From NCBI GenBank assembly GCA_963737835.1, contig CAVTUH010000001.1:186001-250000 (forward strand): DNA of 64,000 nucleotides, in the 5' to 3' direction. Below are positions 55,834-63,943 of this stretch, one piece after another (positions within the stretch are counted from its first letter, which is position 1; each line of letters opens with the position of its first letter). The notes below the pieces were generated by a model, which did not search any database, was not told the DNA's origin, and saw nothing but the letters and a program-made list of their open reading frames with translations. The position numbers and the translations under genes are program-made. Origin of the DNA: Palsa-1248 sp963737835. Its GTDB lineage: Bacteria > Gemmatimonadota > Gemmatimonadetes > Gemmatimonadales > Gemmatimonadaceae.

Positions 55834-56427
55834 CTATCGCTGCGGTGGGATCATCGGTAGATAAGTTCGGAGCGCTTGATACGCCAAGGCGAGGTGGCGC
55901 TCAACCGTCCGAGGAGCGATGTGGAGTTTCGTCGCGATCTCGCTATAGGAGAGACCGTGCACCCAGCGCAGTGTACAGGCGGCACGTCGCTGCGGTGGGA
56001 GAGCGGCGACGCTCGCGCAGATCGCGGCCGCAGTCTCGCGCGCATCGAACTCGTCGTCGCATCCCGGGGTCACAGCCGAACCGAAGGCCGACGCATGCTG
56101 GAGGACCTCGGCTTGCCAGCGAGCGACGACGCGATTGTGTTTGATCCGATCCCTGACCTCGTTGCGAGTTGCCAACATCAAGTGGGCAGCCAAGGGCGCG
56201 CGCGGACCCAAGCGATCGCGCGTCAACCACAACCTCGTAAAGATGGCTTGCACCACATCTTCCGCATCATCTCTCGACGGCAGAAATGCAGACGCATAGT
56301 CCGTCAGCCGCACGGCGTGAGACCGAAACACAGTCTCGAATGCCTCCTCATCGCCCGCGCGGATGCGCGCAGCAAGGGCGGTCTCGTGGTCCAGGCCTCG
56401 GGTCCCAGGAGCCGACAAGGTCTGCAT
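55834..56427 (-). CDS. ECF RNA polymerase sigma-70 factor (FecI-like)
   Basis: A 197-aa extracytoplasmic-function sigma factor. Region 2 spans about 25-95 (FETVFRSHAVRLTDYASAFLPSRDDAEDVVQAIFTRLW), region 4 about 135-190 (LPPQRRAACTLRWVHGLSYSEIATKLHIAPRTVERHLALAYQALR). With FecR and the STN-bearing SusC downstream, this is a FecI-FecR-FecA-type transmembrane signalling unit. Start could be 56427 or 56442; neither has a clear Shine-Dalgarno. Confidence 0.9.
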   Translation of the reverse strand: MQTLSAPGTRGLDHETALAARIRAGDEEAFETVFRSHAVRLTDYASAFLPSRDDAEDVVQAIFTRLWLTRDRLGPRAPLAAHLMLATRNEVRDRIKHNRVVARWQAEVLQHASAFGSAVTPGCDDEFDARETAAAICASVAALPPQRRAACTLRWVHGLSYSEIATKLHIAPRTVERHLALAYQALRTYLPMIPPQR

Positions 56428-56502
56428 TGGGGCAACTATCATGTAACGGGCGCATGTGGGCCGCAATAGGCGCCACGGACCTTTCACACCTTCGCGCATC
56501 AC

Positions 56503-56862
56503 ACGGCGCGACGCCGCCTACAGAGAGAAGAAGCGGCCGTTCTCCGACAGACAGGTTCGTCCTTCGTGTACCGAGTCAGAACGCCGGCACATCGCTGACG
56601 AGGCGGTGCAAGCGGTAAGTTAGCCAACCGCTTGCGGATGACCGCTAGCGCCGGAAGAACCGTCGATAGTGGAAGAAGACCGCGCTGTTGTCGCACAAAA
56701 ACCTGACGAAAGACAACTCGAAATAGCTGACCTCCTGCACGGTTTTCACGCGCCTGATCAACAAGAAGCGAACATGCCCAGCGGATGCGAGGGGCTCGCT
56801 CCGACTAAAGGTGACGAGCCCTCGTCTCTAATTCGCTGACAACCACAACTCTCAACCTTCTG
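56503..56862. other. Intergenic upstream of sigma factor
   Basis: No gene seen. It contains two inverted repeats: GCAAGCGGT/ACCGCTTGC (56608-56635, listed separately) and GACGAG-CC-CTCGTC (56813-56826), the latter about 37 nt past the aspartoacylase stop and so a possible weak terminator. Confidence 0.45.
56608..56635 (-). promoter_or_regulatory. Perfect 9-bp inverted repeat upstream of ECF sigma
   Basis: GCAAGCGGT (56608-56616) and ACCGCTTGC (56627-56635) with a 10-nt spacer, about 180 nt before the sigma-factor start. No T-tract follows in either direction, so an operator is more likely than a terminator. Confidence 0.4.
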
Positions 56863-58014
56863 CTAGCGAGCAGCGACTGGGGTGGGTGCGTGCCATGGCG
56901 GTGGCGCACCTGGCATGACTGGGATGACGCCGAATAACACGGCTTTCGGCCACATTGATGGAACGCCTCGAATGTACGTTACGAGGCCATCGATCGGCGC
57001 GCGAACATCACCTGTTTTATGACCGAGGAAGTCTGTTGTGTACCCGACCACCTGGCCCGCGGTCACCCGGGTGTCGCGATCAATCGACGCGAAGAACATT
57101 CCTGCACTATCTGCGGTGATGGTCTTGCCAGGGCCCGCGAGCCATCTGATCTGCGCCACCGGCGTTGAGGGGTGCTTGATCATGTGAAGCGCGTCCAACA
57201 CATTGAGCGATCCGTTCACGAGCGCCGACACATCCGTGGGCGCCACAGTGCCGGTACGTCCCGCTTCTGCAACGAGCAGCGTTTTGCCGTGCGCGAGCGC
57301 GTACCCTCCATAGGGGCGGCCCGCATTTGGCCCCTCGATGTTCACGTCGTTCACGAGAACGGTGCTCATCCCGAAGGCCCGCACTAGCCGCAGGGATGCC
57401 GAGTCCTGGCTCGCATGCCCGCTGCGATTCCAGTAACTGTAGGCGCGCAGGTTCTCGTCGAGGTCTCCACCATGGAGATCGACCACGACGTCAGCGGGGA
57501 CGATAATTTGTTGCAACATGATCGCCAACGTGCGCGGGCTTTGTGTCCCCAATGGATCGCCCATCCCTCCCGCCATGCTCTTGTGATCGACCGGATTCAA
57601 GTGCGGCGTCATCGTCTCGAACGACGGGATATTGACGATCGGAACAATGATCACCGTGCCTGCGAGCTGTTGGGCGTCGACGCGGGTGATCAGTCGCTGG
57701 AGCGCAACCTCGGAAGCGTATTCAGTCCCGTGAGTTCCGGCCATGAAGGTGACGACGGGGCCGACATGGGCGCCGCGAATCACCGCAACGGGGATGGAAA
57801 GGCCCGAATCTGAACCTGGTGGCACAACGACCGCACCCGTTGCCAGTGCACCCGGCTGTGCGGTCGCAGTGCCAACGGTAAACGCCGACGTCTGCGCCGG
57901 TTGTGCGAGGGCCGAGGGGACTATGACCGCGGCAGACAACGCTGCCATCATTGCCGCAGCACGGATTGGCATTGGCGTGACCCGGAGGCCACCGTGAAGC
58001 AGGGTCGCTTTCAT
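56863..58014 (-). CDS. Exported succinylglutamate desuccinylase/aspartoacylase-like hydrolase
   Basis: A 383-aa zinc hydrolase of the AstE/AspA (M14-like) family, which cleaves N-acyl groups from amino acids. Zinc ligands are visible: GTHGTE (H95, E98) and VVDLHGGD (H181); LVAEAGRTG holds a candidate catalytic glutamate. The C-terminal beta domain (GVRAPIDGLVTYIRGVPS region) is present. A signal peptide (about 15-38, SALAQ) suggests export. The start at 58014 has GGAGG seven bases upstream; the open frame further upstream passes through the duplicated fecR leader and is not coding. It is downstream of an APC permease gene on the same strand. Confidence 0.85.
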   Translation of the reverse strand: MKATLLHGGLRVTPMPIRAAAMMAALSAAVIVPSALAQPAQTSAFTVGTATAQPGALATGAVVVPPGSDSGLSIPVAVIRGAHVGPVVTFMAGTHGTEYASEVALQRLITRVDAQQLAGTVIIVPIVNIPSFETMTPHLNPVDHKSMAGGMGDPLGTQSPRTLAIMLQQIIVPADVVVDLHGGDLDENLRAYSYWNRSGHASQDSASLRLVRAFGMSTVLVNDVNIEGPNAGRPYGGYALAHGKTLLVAEAGRTGTVAPTDVSALVNGSLNVLDALHMIKHPSTPVAQIRWLAGPGKTITADSAGMFFASIDRDTRVTAGQVVGYTTDFLGHKTGDVRAPIDGLVTYIRGVPSMWPKAVLFGVIPVMPGAPPPWHAPTPVAAR

Positions 58015-58070
58015 CACTGCCCCTCCCATGTGGGTGATTCGAACCCTCTGCTCAGCCTGTGTGTTCGAGC

Positions 58071-58183
58071 AATCGGCCGAGTCACGCGGTTTGATCGACG
58101 CCTGTCGTCTTGAGTCTCCACACTCAAGTAACGACTGATGGGTCACAAACCCACAATCGACCAGCCACTGGCTGAACCGACAG
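58071..58183. repeat. 113-bp repeat copy 2, upstream of aspartoacylase gene
   Basis: The second copy of the sigma-fecR spacer. It includes the CTTGAGT/ACTCAAG hairpin and a decayed fecR 5' end whose ATG is now ATC (read on the minus strand, IKPRDSADC in place of MNPRNSADW). It ends about 57 nt before the aspartoacylase start, so it could act as that gene's leader. Confidence 0.9.
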
Positions 58184-58392
58184 AGCTCGCAAACCTTCTT
58201 CGATCGCACCGTCGCCGGCACGATTCAAGCGCGACGGCGTGAGGACGCCGGAGAAATGCCTGCACGGCGGCCCGGTCAACGGCCGGAGCATCCATTGATG
58301 CGCTGAAATACCCCGCAGGTATTAGCGCATCCTCGCCGGCGCTGGCATTGCGAATGTCCTGGCTTCCCTTCGGTGCGGAGCTGCTGCCTGGT

Positions 58393-59895
58393 TCAGACCG
58401 CCACCGCAACCCGTGCTGACCGCCGGCGCGCCGCGGTGAGGATTCCGATTCCCACGATGTTCGTCCCCACGATCACTAGGGAAATCTTGAGCGCGAACGC
58501 CGCAACACTCTCCACTTTGATGATCGGGAACACCGAGAGCGTGATGTAGAGCAGCGTCATCAGAAGCCCCGACATCGACGCTGCCTGCAGCCATACTGGC
58601 GGTCGCGGCACCACGCCCCGCAGGCCGACCAACGGGATGGAGAACATCACGACATACGTCAGTGCGTAGAACATGCCGCTCGCGCTGTTCAGCAGTTGGA
58701 ACGACTCGGCCTGCCGGACGCCCACGAGGCTCAACAACGCCATGCCGAACGAGCACCCGCCGACGACCAGGATCGAGTTCACCGGCGTCCGATAGGTAGC
58801 ATGCAGCCGGCTGAACCACGGCGGCAGCAGGCGGTCCCAACCGGCGACCATGGGCAAGCGGGTCACGGCAGTGAAGCTGACACTCGCCTGGCCGATGCGC
58901 ATCACAAGCGTCATCAGGATCGCGACCGTTACGAGCTGTCCGGCGATGCCGAAGGGGCCGAAGCCGACGCGGAGGACCTGCGGCACTGGTCCCACGAGGT
59001 CAATGTCGTTCGGTGGGATGAACGCGACAATGGTACTCGTACCGAGCACGAACATGAGCGCGATGATCGGCGCCGCGATGAGCACCGATCGCCCGACCGA
59101 TCGCGCGGGTGCCCTGGTCTCGCCCGCGAGGATGGCGACATACTCGAATCCGCCCAAAGCGCCGAAGCCAAGCTTGCCCAGAATGTTCAGGTTGTACAAG
59201 GAGAACGAGGGGACGCTCGCCCGAAATGGGTGGTACTCGTGGAGTCGGCCACTGAGCAGCCCGAGCGCGGGTAGCACGAGCAAGGCGGCGAAGATGAGGA
59301 GCATCATGACGCCGCCCGCGTTGTGTAGCCACCTTCCGACCGACAACCCGATCGTCGACATCACGACCATCAGCGAGAGAATCGCGGCCGAAGACAACGC
59401 CACAAACCAGGTGCTCGTCGTCATCCACGCCGCGTTCGGCCCCAACGCGTACGACAGGTACGCCGCGCACTCCACGCCAACCTCCGATGTGAACAGGATC
59501 ACGTACAGCCAGAGATTCCACGCGAGCATGAAGCCGACGGTTTCGCTGAAGCCGAGCTTCGCCCACTGATATAGCCCGCCCTCGAGCGGCATCAGTCGGC
59601 TGAGGTACATCACCACGGCGGCCGTCGGCACGTAGAAGAGCACGAGGGCGAGCAGCCAGAAGACCGCGTGCGACGGCCCCAGCTTCCCGGCGACGCCGAT
59701 CCAGGAGAGGCCAACGATCACGAGGATCTGCGTGAGGACGAGGTCGCGGAGGCCGAGTTCTTTCCTGAGCGCCGCGCTGTGCGCCTCCACGCGTGCCTCG
59801 GCTTGGGCGAGCTCCGTCGTCGGCGACACACCAAGGGCCGGCCCGGAACTCGTGGGCTGCATGCCTGCGCCTGACCGAGAATCGCCCAGTGTCAT
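58393..59895 (-). CDS. APC family amino-acid permease
   Basis: A 500-aa APC superfamily transporter with a 40-residue cytoplasmic N-terminus and about 12-14 helices (LVLTQILVIVGLSWIGVAG; MPLEGGLYQWAKLGF, the EGGxYxW signature; NILGKLGFGALGGFEYVAILAGE). It lies upstream of the N-acyl-amino-acid hydrolase with a 378-nt spacer holding the duplicated leader. It may import amino acids released by that enzyme or by the M28-type peptidase activity. Start could be 59895 or the Met at 59862. Confidence 0.88.
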   Translation of the reverse strand: MTLGDSRSGAGMQPTSSGPALGVSPTTELAQAEARVEAHSAALRKELGLRDLVLTQILVIVGLSWIGVAGKLGPSHAVFWLLALVLFYVPTAAVVMYLSRLMPLEGGLYQWAKLGFSETVGFMLAWNLWLYVILFTSEVGVECAAYLSYALGPNAAWMTTSTWFVALSSAAILSLMVVMSTIGLSVGRWLHNAGGVMMLLIFAALLVLPALGLLSGRLHEYHPFRASVPSFSLYNLNILGKLGFGALGGFEYVAILAGETRAPARSVGRSVLIAAPIIALMFVLGTSTIVAFIPPNDIDLVGPVPQVLRVGFGPFGIAGQLVTVAILMTLVMRIGQASVSFTAVTRLPMVAGWDRLLPPWFSRLHATYRTPVNSILVVGGCSFGMALLSLVGVRQAESFQLLNSASGMFYALTYVVMFSIPLVGLRGVVPRPPVWLQAASMSGLLMTLLYITLSVFPIIKVESVAAFALKISLVIVGTNIVGIGILTAARRRSARVAVAV

Positions 59896-60110
59896 GCGGT
59901 CGTCCCCAAGAGCTGCAGTCGAGTGGCCGGCACCAGAACCGAGCAGTGCGGCGTCGCACCGCCATAATTAGCACGTAACCCGTTCGGCCGGCGAGGTCAC
60001 CCCGACCAAAGGTCGGATGAGCCGGCTGCACGACAGGACGTGCGCCGGAACGTGAAACGCCCGCCGATCGCAGCACTGCGATAAGCGGGCGTGTCGTAAG
60101 AGATGAACCA

Positions 60111-60180
60111 CGGAGGGGGCGAGATTCGAACTCGCGAGAGGCTTTCACCCCCACACGCTTTCCAGGCGTGTAGGCCCCTT
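60111..60180 (-). pseudogene. Truncated tRNA-Ser(GGA), 3' part only
   Basis: Reading the minus strand, 70 nt match the 3' three-quarters of a serine tRNA: anticodon arm CACGC-CTGGAAA-GCGTG with anticodon GGA, a long variable arm, T-arm GCGAG-TTCGAAT-CTCGC and the 3' acceptor strand CCCCTCC plus G. The expected 5' acceptor strand GGAGGGG and most of the D-arm are absent; the preceding bases do not pair. It is a remnant, of the kind left where integrative elements use a tRNA 3' end. Confidence 0.7.
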
Positions 60181-60264
60181 CCCTTCTTCCGGCACGTTGC
60201 CGGCTTTCATTCTGACGGCCTGCAGATCCGCCCGATCATGCAGCCAATCATCCCGCAGGTTGCC

Positions 60265-60342
60265 GGGTCGAATTGGAACCTGAATTAGAACCAGCGACCT
60301 CTTGCTGCCAAAGCAAGAACGCTGTACCCCAGCGGGTCCGAG
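60265..60342 (-). pseudogene. Degenerate tRNA-like sequence
   Basis: On the minus strand, CTTGC-TTTGGCA-GCAAG (60301-60317) forms an anticodon arm, followed by AGGTCG and GCTGG-TTCTAAT-TCAGG as a damaged T-arm, and preceded by a GGTACAGC D-arm-like piece. The loop resembles tRNA-Pro(TGG), but position 37 would be C and the acceptor strands do not pair. Probably a decayed tRNA copy. Confidence 0.45.
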
Positions 60343-60422
60343 GGCAGCGGCAGACCACTCGCCATGCACTCCCTTGTGGACGAAGTCGCAAGCCGGCGTC
60401 GCGCCAGCGACGCGGCCCTGAA

Positions 60423-61958
60423 ATGCGTAAAGTCAGCAACATAGAGCGGATGCGAGCCATGACCGCGAATCCTCTGTACTCGTTTGATAGAGGTCGCTGG
60501 GTCCTACCGTGGGCAGTTTTCCTCTCCTCACTGGCCCACACGGGGCGTTTGCTCCGAGCTCAGTCGGGACCGGCGAGCGACAGCCAAACCCGTTCCTCAT
60601 CAGCGGCGGCCCAGGCAAAGTTTGACGCGGCAGGGACCTCGCTCACCCGGGGGGATACCGCTGGCGCGCTCATTGTGCTCCGGCGGGCGATCGAGGCTGA
60701 CCCCGAGTTCCTGCTTGCGCATGAGCGCTTCGTTGGGCTTACCATGGCCTCGATCGTCCATCGGGACTCGACTTATCACCGCACAATCACAATGGCGCTC
60801 GACTCGCTGCAGCAGCAGTACGCCGCATGGCAGCGACGGTTCCCGCGCTCAGCAGGCGTCCAGTACGGGTTGGGCTTCGCGTACACTGACGCCGAGGACC
60901 CGCGAGCAAAACCCTACCTGCTCCGCGCTGTCGAACTCAATCCAAAGCTGGCCAAGGCGTACCTCCAGCTCTGGCGCGACGCGCAGCGGTGGGGAGATGA
61001 ACCCTCAGCCCAGCACTACATAGCGCGAGCAGCCGAACTCGACTCCGCGAGCCCAGACTACGCGTTCGATGTGGCGTCCAGCTACCAAAAGACCGACCCT
61101 GCGCGTTGGCGAACCGCCGTTGAGAATCTCGTTCGACGCATCCCCGCCAGTGAGCGTGCCCCGCAAGCCCTCTTCTGGCTCGCGGTGGGGACGCCCAATG
61201 ATAGTGAACGAATGGACGTGCTCGAGCGGCTCCGGCGTGAGTTCCCGGCCGACAAGTTCCAATGGACCGTCTCAGGCATGGAATTGCTCTACGGCGAATA
61301 CGTCCGGCGATCGCCGGATCGCGCTGTTTCACTCGCCCAGGACATGCTTGAACGCGTCGGCGTGTCAGAAGTGCAAGCCGACTGGGCTACACGATTGGTC
61401 GTTGCCCGTGACTTGCTGCTCGCGAACGATTTGATGAGCGAACACAAGTACGCCGCGGCTGCGGCCGTGCTCGACCGAGTACAATTACCGCCACAGTTGT
61501 TCGGTGTCGGGGATGTACTTCCGCTTCTCAAAGCCCAAGCGTTGGATGCCGCCCAGCGCACGCAGGCTTCCTTCGACACTCTCGTGGCGTACTACGCAGC
61601 CACGCCGAGAGACACAGTCTGGAACGCAATTCTCCGCTACGGCGTGAAGCTCGGGCGAGATAGGAGGGGAGCGGATAGCGCGGTCTGGGCGGTGCGTGAC
61701 CATGCCGCCCGGCCAGCAGAGGCGTTCACTTTGAGCCGATACACGCCGCCGGACTCTTCCTCACTAGCGGAGTACCGCGGCCGCATCGTGCTCCTAACGT
61801 TCTGGTTTCCGGGATGTGGTCCGTGCCGTGTGGAATTTCCGCGGATGCAACGCGTCGTGAACACCTACCAGCATCGAGGACTCGTCTACCTAGGGATCAA
61901 CGTGGCAGCTGAACAAGAATGCCTACGTCATCCCCTACCTCAGGAGCGCCGGGTATAG
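60423..61958 (+). CDS. TPR protein with C-terminal thioredoxin domain, N-terminal part (frameshifted)
   Basis: An exported or membrane-anchored protein: hydrophobic segment near residues 26-42, then TPR-like helical repeats (AAQAKFDAAGTSLTRGDTAGALIVLRRAIEADPEF and similar, to about residue 430), then a TlpA-type thioredoxin domain with the redox motif FWFPGCGPCRVEFP (CGPC). This frame leaves the family after GINVAA near 61908. It would act as a periplasmic thiol-disulfide protein with a protein-binding arm. Start is uncertain: 60423, 60450 or 60459. Confidence 0.75.
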   Translation: MRKVSNIERMRAMTANPLYSFDRGRWVLPWAVFLSSLAHTGRLLRAQSGPASDSQTRSSSAAAQAKFDAAGTSLTRGDTAGALIVLRRAIEADPEFLLAHERFVGLTMASIVHRDSTYHRTITMALDSLQQQYAAWQRRFPRSAGVQYGLGFAYTDAEDPRAKPYLLRAVELNPKLAKAYLQLWRDAQRWGDEPSAQHYIARAAELDSASPDYAFDVASSYQKTDPARWRTAVENLVRRIPASERAPQALFWLAVGTPNDSERMDVLERLRREFPADKFQWTVSGMELLYGEYVRRSPDRAVSLAQDMLERVGVSEVQADWATRLVVARDLLLANDLMSEHKYAAAAAVLDRVQLPPQLFGVGDVLPLLKAQALDAAQRTQASFDTLVAYYAATPRDTVWNAILRYGVKLGRDRRGADSAVWAVRDHAARPAEAFTLSRYTPPDSSSLAEYRGRIVLLTFWFPGCGPCRVEFPRMQRVVNTYQHRGLVYLGINVAAEQECLRHPLPQERRV

Positions 61959-62148
61959 TCTTAGGCCCCTGCGCGCCACGCCTCGGTGGGCGAGGGAGAA
62001 GTATCACGTGCGCGGCGAGCCGACCAACTTTCTGATCGATCAGAAAGGCCGGATCGTCTTCAGTGGCTTCCGCATCAGCGACTCGGCTGGAGAGCGTATG
62101 CTGTCGCTGATGATCGAATCGATGCTCGATCACGCGCCGGCGTGGTGA
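61912..62148 (+). pseudogene. Thioredoxin-domain C-terminus in shifted frame
   Basis: The +1 frame directly continues the thioredoxin fold: NKNAYVIPYLRSAGY, then YHVRGEPTNFLIDQKGRIVFSGF with the cis-proline region (EPTNFLID), ending DHAPAW at 62148. Dropping one base near 61908-61912 joins it to the CGPC half. It has no start codon of its own and is listed to record the full gene extent. Confidence 0.75.
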
Positions 62149-62295
62149 CCACGGCGTTCTCTCGTAGCACCCTCGCGCACTTCAAGGATCGCAAGACATT
62201 TCGTCCGACCCGTCTCCGCCACTGGCGTTGGGCATGAGCCTCCAGCGGAGCAACTGGGCTACTGCCGTTCGTTGAAGAGGGGGTATGGGCCTGGG

Positions 62296-62623
62296 TCACT
62301 CAAAGCCCATCTGGGGATGGTGGCAGTTCATGCAGCGGCGCGCCCACGCGTTGCCAACCAGCCCTCTCCTCGTGAAGTGTTTGCGGCAGCGCGGGCATTT
62401 CCACATGCCGTACCAGATGGTGGCACCAAGAATCGCGGCCATCCAAGCGATCACGATACTGATCGGCGGCGCGAGATTTGGAAATTCGAGGGTGTCGACT
62501 CTGATGAGGGTCACCACGCCAGGTCCGTAGCCAAGGCACAATCCCCCACATGAGAAGGCGTCGGCGACGGTAATCCTTCCATGCACCCGCGTATCGAGCT
62601 TGGATATCGGCCGAGGTAGTCAT
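62296..62623 (-). pseudogene. Small membrane zinc-ribbon protein, frameshifted
   Basis: The gene starts MTTSADIQARYAGAWKDYRRRRLLMWG at 62623, then switches frame to LCLGYGPGVVTL, a hydrophobic segment (IVIAWMAAILGATIWYG) and a C-terminal zinc ribbon MWKCPRCRKHF...RRCMNCHHP (two CxxC). The switch falls in a run of five G on the minus strand (62543-62547); four G would restore one frame of about 108 aa. It begins 13 nt after the Fic stop and probably shares its transcript. Function unknown. Confidence 0.65.
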
Positions 62624-62636
62624 GGAAGCTCGCCTC

Positions 62637-63842
62637 TCAGCTTGTGGCAGGCGGAAGCGCCCCCGCCTCCAATTGGCCAATCAAGTCGAGAAGCCCGGCC
62701 GCCTCCCACCACCGATTTCGCTTGCCGTCGGATACCGGCAGTAGCACTCCAGCTGCCGCGAGATGCCCGACGGCCTCGAAGACTCGACTTCTGCCGCGGC
62801 CGCTTGCCGCGGTGGCCACCGGTACTGAGATCATCGGGTGCGCAGGCAGAACATCGATGACTGCCCATTCTGCGGCGTCAGCGCGCGGCGATCGGTCGGT
62901 GTCGCGGAGTCTCTCCCGCCAACGTTCTTGCAAATTCGCGACGGCAGCGACGTACCCCCGCGCCAGCCGCGCCGCCCGGTCCGTTGCGACGGCGAAGTAC
63001 TCCAGCCAATCGGCTACACGATCTTCGCGGAAGTGCGTGAGTCCCATGATATAGCGGTCCCTCGCTCCGGCAAAAACGACGCTGATCGGCGGTACGAAGT
63101 GCGGCGTGATGCCGCGGCGGCGCAACACGACATGGACCAGCGCGCGTCCCGTCCGCCCGTTGCCGTCGTCGAACGGGTGAATGGTCTCGAATTGCGCGTG
63201 CACCAGAGCCGCCTGCACCAACGGCGACAGCGTGTCGTCATGGATCGCGTCGCAGAGATCCGTCAGGAGTCGGTTCACGTCCTCCGGAGGCGGCGGGATG
63301 AAGTCGGCGCCGCACGGGTTGTAGTCGTTGCCGCCGATCCAGTTCTGCGTTGTGCGGATGCGCCCCACCATTGCCGGATGATGTGCACGCTCAAGCAGTC
63401 GACGGTGAATCGCGGCGATCTCCGCCCGAGTGAAGCGCTCGACCTCGGCTGCCCTGTCCACCGCTAGCGCCATCGCGTCAATGTTGGCGAGCACCTCCAC
63501 GGCGGTTGGCCCGGGAGCAATACCCGATTCTGCTTTGGCCTCGGCGCGGGCGAGCTCGCGCACACCCAATTGCATGCCTTCTACCTTTGACGAAGCGATT
63601 GACTCTGTCCGCAGCAGGAGCCGCGCGAGTGGCGCTAGCGCCTGTCCGCCGTCGGCATTCAACTGGCGGAGGGAGGATTCTGCTTCTGAGATGAGCCCCG
63701 CCAGCCGCGCATCAAGGTTGAGCGTGAGCGCGGAAAGCGTATCGGGTAGGAACGCGTTGTAGCGGCAAGCACGCCTGTATTTGGGCGGCGCGTCAATAGA
63801 GGGGTCGAAGTGCCAGGTTCGCGGTATCAGGCCGCCGGACAT
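62637..63842 (-). CDS. Fic family protein (AMPylator/de-AMPylator type)
   Basis: A 401-aa Fic-domain protein with the complete active motif HPFDDGNGRTGR (222-233), whose histidine deprotonates the target hydroxyl in nucleotide transfer. An N-terminal inhibitory helix motif SSKVEG (84-89) fits the [S/T]xxxE[G/N] autoinhibition signature of class II Fic proteins. The C-terminal region (about 330-385) looks like a winged helix, so it may bind DNA. There is no obvious antitoxin gene. Upstream lie two palindromes with identical half-sites, suggesting autoregulation. Confidence 0.9.
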   Translation of the reverse strand: MSGGLIPRTWHFDPSIDAPPKYRRACRYNAFLPDTLSALTLNLDARLAGLISEAESSLRQLNADGGQALAPLARLLLRTESIASSKVEGMQLGVRELARAEAKAESGIAPGPTAVEVLANIDAMALAVDRAAEVERFTRAEIAAIHRRLLERAHHPAMVGRIRTTQNWIGGNDYNPCGADFIPPPPEDVNRLLTDLCDAIHDDTLSPLVQAALVHAQFETIHPFDDGNGRTGRALVHVVLRRRGITPHFVPPISVVFAGARDRYIMGLTHFREDRVADWLEYFAVATDRAARLARGYVAAVANLQERWRERLRDTDRSPRADAAEWAVIDVLPAHPMISVPVATAASGRGRSRVFEAVGHLAAAGVLLPVSDGKRNRWWEAAGLLDLIGQLEAGALPPATS

Positions 63843-63867
63843 CGAATGGGGGCGTGTAAGGGGTAGA

Positions 63868-63943
63868 AAGTGGGATTAAGTTGGCACTATAATCCCACAT
63901 ACGCAATAAGTGGGATTATGGTCCCGACACTAATCCCACTTAT
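63868..63943 (-). promoter_or_regulatory. Two tandem palindromic operators upstream of fic
   Basis: GTGGGATTA / TAATCCCAC half-sites occur as two inverted pairs: 63870-63878 with 63890-63898, and 63910-63918 with 63931-63939. The distal pair extends to a perfect 13-bp arm, ATAAGTGGGATTA (63906-63918) and TAATCCCACTTAT (63931-63943). A TATAAT lies at 63888-63893 on the plus strand. Arrangement suits a dimeric repressor controlling fic and perhaps a divergent gene beyond the window. Confidence 0.7.

Noticed and set aside
58030..58221. N-terminal extension of the aspartoacylase-like protein
   Set aside because: It translates the duplicated fecR leader, not a protein domain; a strong GGAGG precedes the Met at 58014.
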